From Chelativorans sp. (GTDB lineage Bacteria > Pseudomonadota > Alphaproteobacteria > Rhizobiales > Rhizobiaceae), in assembly GCF_031180965.1 (NCBI RefSeq), contig NZ_JAPSLH010000022.1, positions 1 through 64,000 of the forward strand: a stretch of DNA of 64,000 nucleotides, given 5' to 3'. The first letter of the stretch is position 1. Each line of letters starts with the position of its first letter. This document shows positions 61,561-64,000 of the stretch, one piece after another. Both the position numbers and the translations under genes were made by a program. Under the pieces are notes generated by a model. That model worked only from the letters and a program-made list of their open reading frames with translations, had not been told where the DNA came from and did no database searches.

Positions 61561-62217
61561 TCAGGCGGTGGACATTGGCCAACGCGACAGGGCATCCCGG
61601 CCTGCTTCCGTGAGATCATAGATGCCCCGGTCGACGCGCGTGAACCAGCCATAGACATTGTGGCGCAGGATCTTCGGGGCTTCGAGGATCGTCTCCTTGA
61701 GATCCCGCGGCCGCTTGGGACCGTCTGCCATTGCCGCGGCACAGGCGAGCGCCTGCTGGCGATAGGCCGTCATGATCGGCGCCCGGGTCCCTCCACCAGG
61801 CACGGGATCGCCTTGGCGGCGGCGATGCTCTTCAACGAGGCGCGACCGGCGGCGCGCGTCGCGGCGTGGTGTCGGCGCCGTGGGGCTGACGAGAACCTGC
61901 ACATCACCTCCGGCGGTCACGCCCAGCATGCCGAAGCCGAGCCGCCGGCAGAGATTGCGAAACCTGGCATCGCTCTCGCGACCCTTGCCGCGCGCCGACA
62001 GCCGGGCGGCAAGCCAGACCTCGTCGCAGGCGGCGGCACGGTCGACGCCTTGCAGCACCAGCTCGAGATTGAAGCTCAGCTTCATCTCGCCGATCACGAC
62101 GATCGGCGGGCTGTCCCCTTTGACGGCGACGAGATCGCAGCCTCCGATCTCCCCCTTGACGCTGAAGCCCAAGCTCTCGAGGAATGATTTGACCGGCCGA
62201 TAAAGCGAGGTTTCCAG
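61561..62217 (-). CDS. DUF2161 protein with predicted PD-(D/E)XK nuclease-like fold, CTG start proposed
   Basis: A 218-residue protein from the proposed start. Conserved stretches are LYRPVKSFLESLGFSVKGEI, GGCDLVAVKGDSPPIVVIGE with MKLSFNLELVLQGVDRAAAC DEVWLA (nuclease-like E-D-ExK pattern) and a C-terminal winged-helix-like part VDRGIYDLTEAGRDALSRWP. Homology begins before any ATG, GTG or TTG in frame except TTG at 62172, which cuts off the conserved LYRPVKSFLESL. CTG at 62217 has GAGGAGGG ideally placed 6 bases ahead. Either initiation is CTG or a frameshift lies near 62220-62234, where an out-of-frame ATG occurs. Function in the family is unknown. Confidence 0.65.
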   Translation of the reverse strand: METSLYRPVKSFLESLGFSVKGEIGGCDLVAVKGDSPPIVVIGEMKLSFNLELVLQGVDRAAACDEVWLAARLSARGKGRESDARFRNLCRRLGFGMLGVTAGGDVQVLVSPTAPTPRRDARRRSRLVEEHRRRQGDPVPGGGTRAPIMTAYRQQALACAAAMADGPKRPRDLKETILEAPKILRHNVYGWFTRVDRGIYDLTEAGRDALSRWPMSTA

Positions 62218-62352
62218 TTCTATCCCTCCTCATCTCCGTCCGGCCCGGCAGGCGGGACGGGCGAATCGATGAAGCGCACTTTAGCAGAGGAGGCATGGTT
62301 GCCTCCCCTGCTGTTCGGCCGTTCCCGGACGCCGCGAGGGAAACCTCGACGG

Positions 62353-62547
62353 CTACTCCTCGCGCAGGCGCCGGTAAAGTTCGGGACTGCCGCAGCGCGA
62401 CACCGCGATGTCCCGCAGCTGCTCGTCGGACAATTCGCGCAGTATCAGCCGGTTGCGCCGCATCGCCAACCGCCGCCGGATCCAGCCAAGGATCCGCGCC
62501 ACAAGCTCTGGTGGGGGCTGCCGCTGCACGCCGTGTCGGGAGGCCAT
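62353..62547 (-). CDS. DUF1127 small protein (YjiS-like)
   Basis: A 64-residue basic protein. The DUF1127 motif is at its C-terminal half: ILGWIRRRLAMRRNRLILRE LSDEQLRDIAVSR, in the usual RxxLxxLxDxxLRDIGLSR form. Such Arg-rich proteins in alphaproteobacteria affect phosphate or carbon metabolism through RNA or protein binding; the role here is not known. The ATG at 62547 has GGAA upstream; in-frame ATGs further up (62589) lack a ribosome-binding site. Confidence 0.75.
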   Translation of the reverse strand: MASRHGVQRQPPPELVARILGWIRRRLAMRRNRLILRELSDEQLRDIAVSRCGSPELYRRLREE

Positions 62548-62600
62548 GCTGATGGTTCCAGTTGCGATTCTCGTGATAGGGGGTCTCATAGCAACGGCAA

Positions 62601-62615
62601 TGTTATTACATAACA
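62601..62615. promoter_or_regulatory. AT-rich inverted repeat upstream of DUF1127 gene
   Basis: TGTTAT (62601-62606) and ATAACA (62610-62615) are inverted around TAC in an otherwise GC-rich region, 54 bases before the DUF1127 start. This may be an operator or an A/T-rich promoter element. The rest of 62616-62831 shows no gene that I can support. Confidence 0.35.
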
Positions 62616-62831
62616 CGATCTTCGTCCAACCGAACCTGTAACTGGCTGCGAAGCCAGGCCTGTCGCAGGCATTAAGGAGTCGTGCCGGTCTAGCATTTTG
62701 CCGCAGCAAGCCGCGGCAGGAGCAATACGCCTCAGCCAGACACGCCCATGCGGTCCCGGCCAACCTCAGGAACTTCGCACGCCGGGACCTTTACGGGCGT
62801 CGAAGGTATGGCTGGCGCAAGACGAGAACTT

Positions 62832-62996
62832 TCACAGTTCAACCATCTTGGTCGGGGCCTGGGCCGCCGCATGGGCTTCGTTCAGCTTCACTGCGCATTC
62901 CTCGCAGCAGACCTCCACGGTTCTCCCGCCGATGGTTACATTGATCGCATTTTCATCCAGCTCGCCGTCGCAAGCAGCGCAGGTTCTCTCGCTCAT
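62832..62996 (-). CDS. 54-residue Cys-rich protein, putative metal-binding (TRASH/YHS-like)
   Basis: A small complete gene: MSERTCAACDGELDENAINV, then TIGGRTVEVCCEECAVKLNE and an Ala-rich tail ending TKMVEL. The pairs CAAC (6-9) and CCEEC (30-34) form a CxxC...CCxxC ligand set of the type found in TRASH and YHS metal-binding domains that sense or carry Zn, Cu or Fe. GGAG lies 9 bases before the ATG. It lies between the DUF1127 gene and an AraC regulator, both on the same strand. Function is inferred from cysteines only. Confidence 0.7.
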   Translation of the reverse strand: MSERTCAACDGELDENAINVTIGGRTVEVCCEECAVKLNEAHAAAQAPTKMVEL

Positions 62997-63083
62997 GGGA
63001 AATTCTCCAGTTCAGTGACTTGTGAAGGAGTAGCCCACGCCGCCGAGGGGCGCTGTCAGATTCTTTAGCAATCTTGCAGAACG

Positions 63084-63926
63084 CTATCTTTGCGACGCCA
63101 TCTGCCTGAAGTCGGACGGCGAACGCCGATAAACCTCGCGGAAGGCGGCGCTGAAGTGGCTATGGCTGGAGAACCCCAGTTCAAGGCTCAGCGCCGTCAG
63201 GTCGTCATAGCGGGTGAGGAGGTCGAGAGCGCGCGCGAGCCGCATTCTCAACTGATACCGGTAGAGAGGCATGCCTTCCACCTGCCGGAAGACCTGCGTT
63301 AGGTAGACCGGGGAACACCCGACCTCGGCCGCCACCTCGGCCAAGCTCCAGCGCCGGGCCAGATCGCTTGCGAGCACCAGCTTGGCGCGATCGGCCAATT
63401 GCTGTCGCCCCAATGTGGCTCCTGCCGCATGGCTCGTTCTGGGGCCCAAGGCGCGTTGAACGAGGGTGAGGGCCAGGCTTTCGGCTTCGAGCAATTCGGC
63501 CGTGGCTTGGTGCAGACCATGCCTGAGTAGCGCCACCAAGACCTGCGCCCGCGCATCGATTCGAAGACGTGCCTGCTGAAACGCAGTGGCATCGTCCCGC
63601 AGCAGCCCTTTCGGCGCCAGTTCGCGCAGCAAAGACTCGTGGATTGTCACCGCCAGGCTGCCGCACTCCCCGAGCGGAAGGCTGAGCCGGTAAGCGTCGC
63701 CTTCATTATAGAAAAGCACCTGGCTGGGTTCGCCAACGGAAATCTTCCGGCCGAGATGCCGGACGAACGTCCCTCGGTAGGGAAAGACGAGATGGGTCGA
63801 GCCCGCGCACTGCTCCTCGCTTGGAGCGGAACCGGCCGATCGCAACCGAAGATCCCGCACCTTCACCGTCGCGGTCTCCAGCAATGGCCGGACCGTCAGC
63901 ACGGCCGCTGCAGCGTCACCACTCAT
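63084..63926 (-). CDS. AraC-family transcriptional regulator
   Basis: A 280-residue regulator. The two C-terminal helix-turn-helix units are WSLAEVAAEVGCSPVYLTQV and LTALSLELGFSSHSHFSAAF, followed by RRSPSDFRQMA, the AraC C-terminal signature. The N-terminal part is a cupin-like sensor (HLVFPYRGTFVRHLGRKISV, LFYNEGDAYRLSLP), similar to the layout of AraC activators such as those with an RmlC-like arm. The ATG at 63926 has GAGGT upstream; an ATG at 63983 would add 19 residues. Target genes are not visible in the window. Confidence 0.88.
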   Translation of the reverse strand: MSGDAAAAVLTVRPLLETATVKVRDLRLRSAGSAPSEEQCAGSTHLVFPYRGTFVRHLGRKISVGEPSQVLFYNEGDAYRLSLPLGECGSLAVTIHESLLRELAPKGLLRDDATAFQQARLRIDARAQVLVALLRHGLHQATAELLEAESLALTLVQRALGPRTSHAAGATLGRQQLADRAKLVLASDLARRWSLAEVAAEVGCSPVYLTQVFRQVEGMPLYRYQLRMRLARALDLLTRYDDLTALSLELGFSSHSHFSAAFREVYRRSPSDFRQMASQR

Positions 63927-64000
63927 CCTCTGATACCTCGGACCTCGACGGCACCTGCCGTTCAGCTGTCCGGCATACACCATAGCGGGCCGGAATCGGA

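Noticed and set aside
62698-62718. A TGCCGC/GCGGCA stem as terminator of the small Cys-rich gene
   Set aside because: On the minus strand the stem is followed by A residues rather than T, and the stem is only 6 bp.

Overview
The window is a GC-rich chromosomal or megaplasmid segment of an alphaproteobacterium, most likely Hyphomicrobiales (Rhizobiales). The grounds are the dense stop-start overlapping ABC and TRAP operons, the LacI, GntR and AraC regulators each beside a solute transporter, and the small DUF2865, DUF2161 and DUF1127 proteins typical of that order. It looks like an accessory catabolic region. I see no rRNA, tRNA, CRISPR array, prophage, transposase or replication origin.

Layout. 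(1) 1-8360, plus strand: the 3' part of an ArsR-like regulator, a GH51 alpha-L-arabinofuranosidase and a complete peptide-class (SBP_bac_5) ABC transporter. (2) 8449-14515, minus strand: a LacI regulator, a CUT1 sugar ABC transporter without its own ATPase, and a GH127 beta-L-arabinofuranosidase. Two operator-like sites 21 bp apart lie just upstream of lacI. (3) 14721-22133: an RND efflux pump and its adaptor, an alpha/beta-hydrolase-fold protein that has lost its catalytic serine, a divergent LysR regulator and an SDR dehydrogenase. (4) 22301-35120: a tightly coupled operon with an XRE-cupin regulator, a Dpp-type ABC transporter, a GAF protein, a hydantoinase/oxoprolinase A subunit, two paralogous B subunits and an M24 metallopeptidase. 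(5) 35306-39732: a DUF2865 secreted protein, a four-helix membrane protein coupled to a PQQ dehydrogenase, and a DUF2165 membrane protein. (6) 39915-44757: a GntR regulator, a DctPQM TRAP transporter and an L-idonate 5-dehydrogenase-like enzyme. (7) 44827-49810: a Wzy-type polymerase, a GH5 glycosidase and two convergent Gfo/Idh/MocA oxidoreductases. (8) 49811-52567: a decayed zone with fragments of an aldehyde dehydrogenase, probably a LysR regulator and an acyl-CoA synthetase around an intact lytic transglycosylase. (9) 52568-55848: an acyl-CoA-dehydrogenase-like gene followed by a cytosolic hybrid histidine kinase. (10) 56103-61454: ytfQ-ytfR-ytfT-yjfF (galactofuranose-type transport) with a GntR regulator. 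(11) 61561-64000: DUF2161, DUF1127, a 54-residue Cys-rich protein and an AraC regulator.

How it works together. The enzymes suggest scavenging of plant or microbial cell-wall furanosides: alpha- and beta-linked L-arabinofuranose by GH51 and GH127, and galactofuranose or arabinofuranose uptake by the Ytf-type system. Each comes with its own importer and regulator. The most system-like unit is region 4: uptake, ATP-dependent opening of a cyclic amide by HyuA with one of two HyuB partners, and cleavage by a metallopeptidase. Its substrate is unknown. A recurring feature is a strong GC hairpin between the binding-protein gene and the next transporter gene in four unrelated transport operons.
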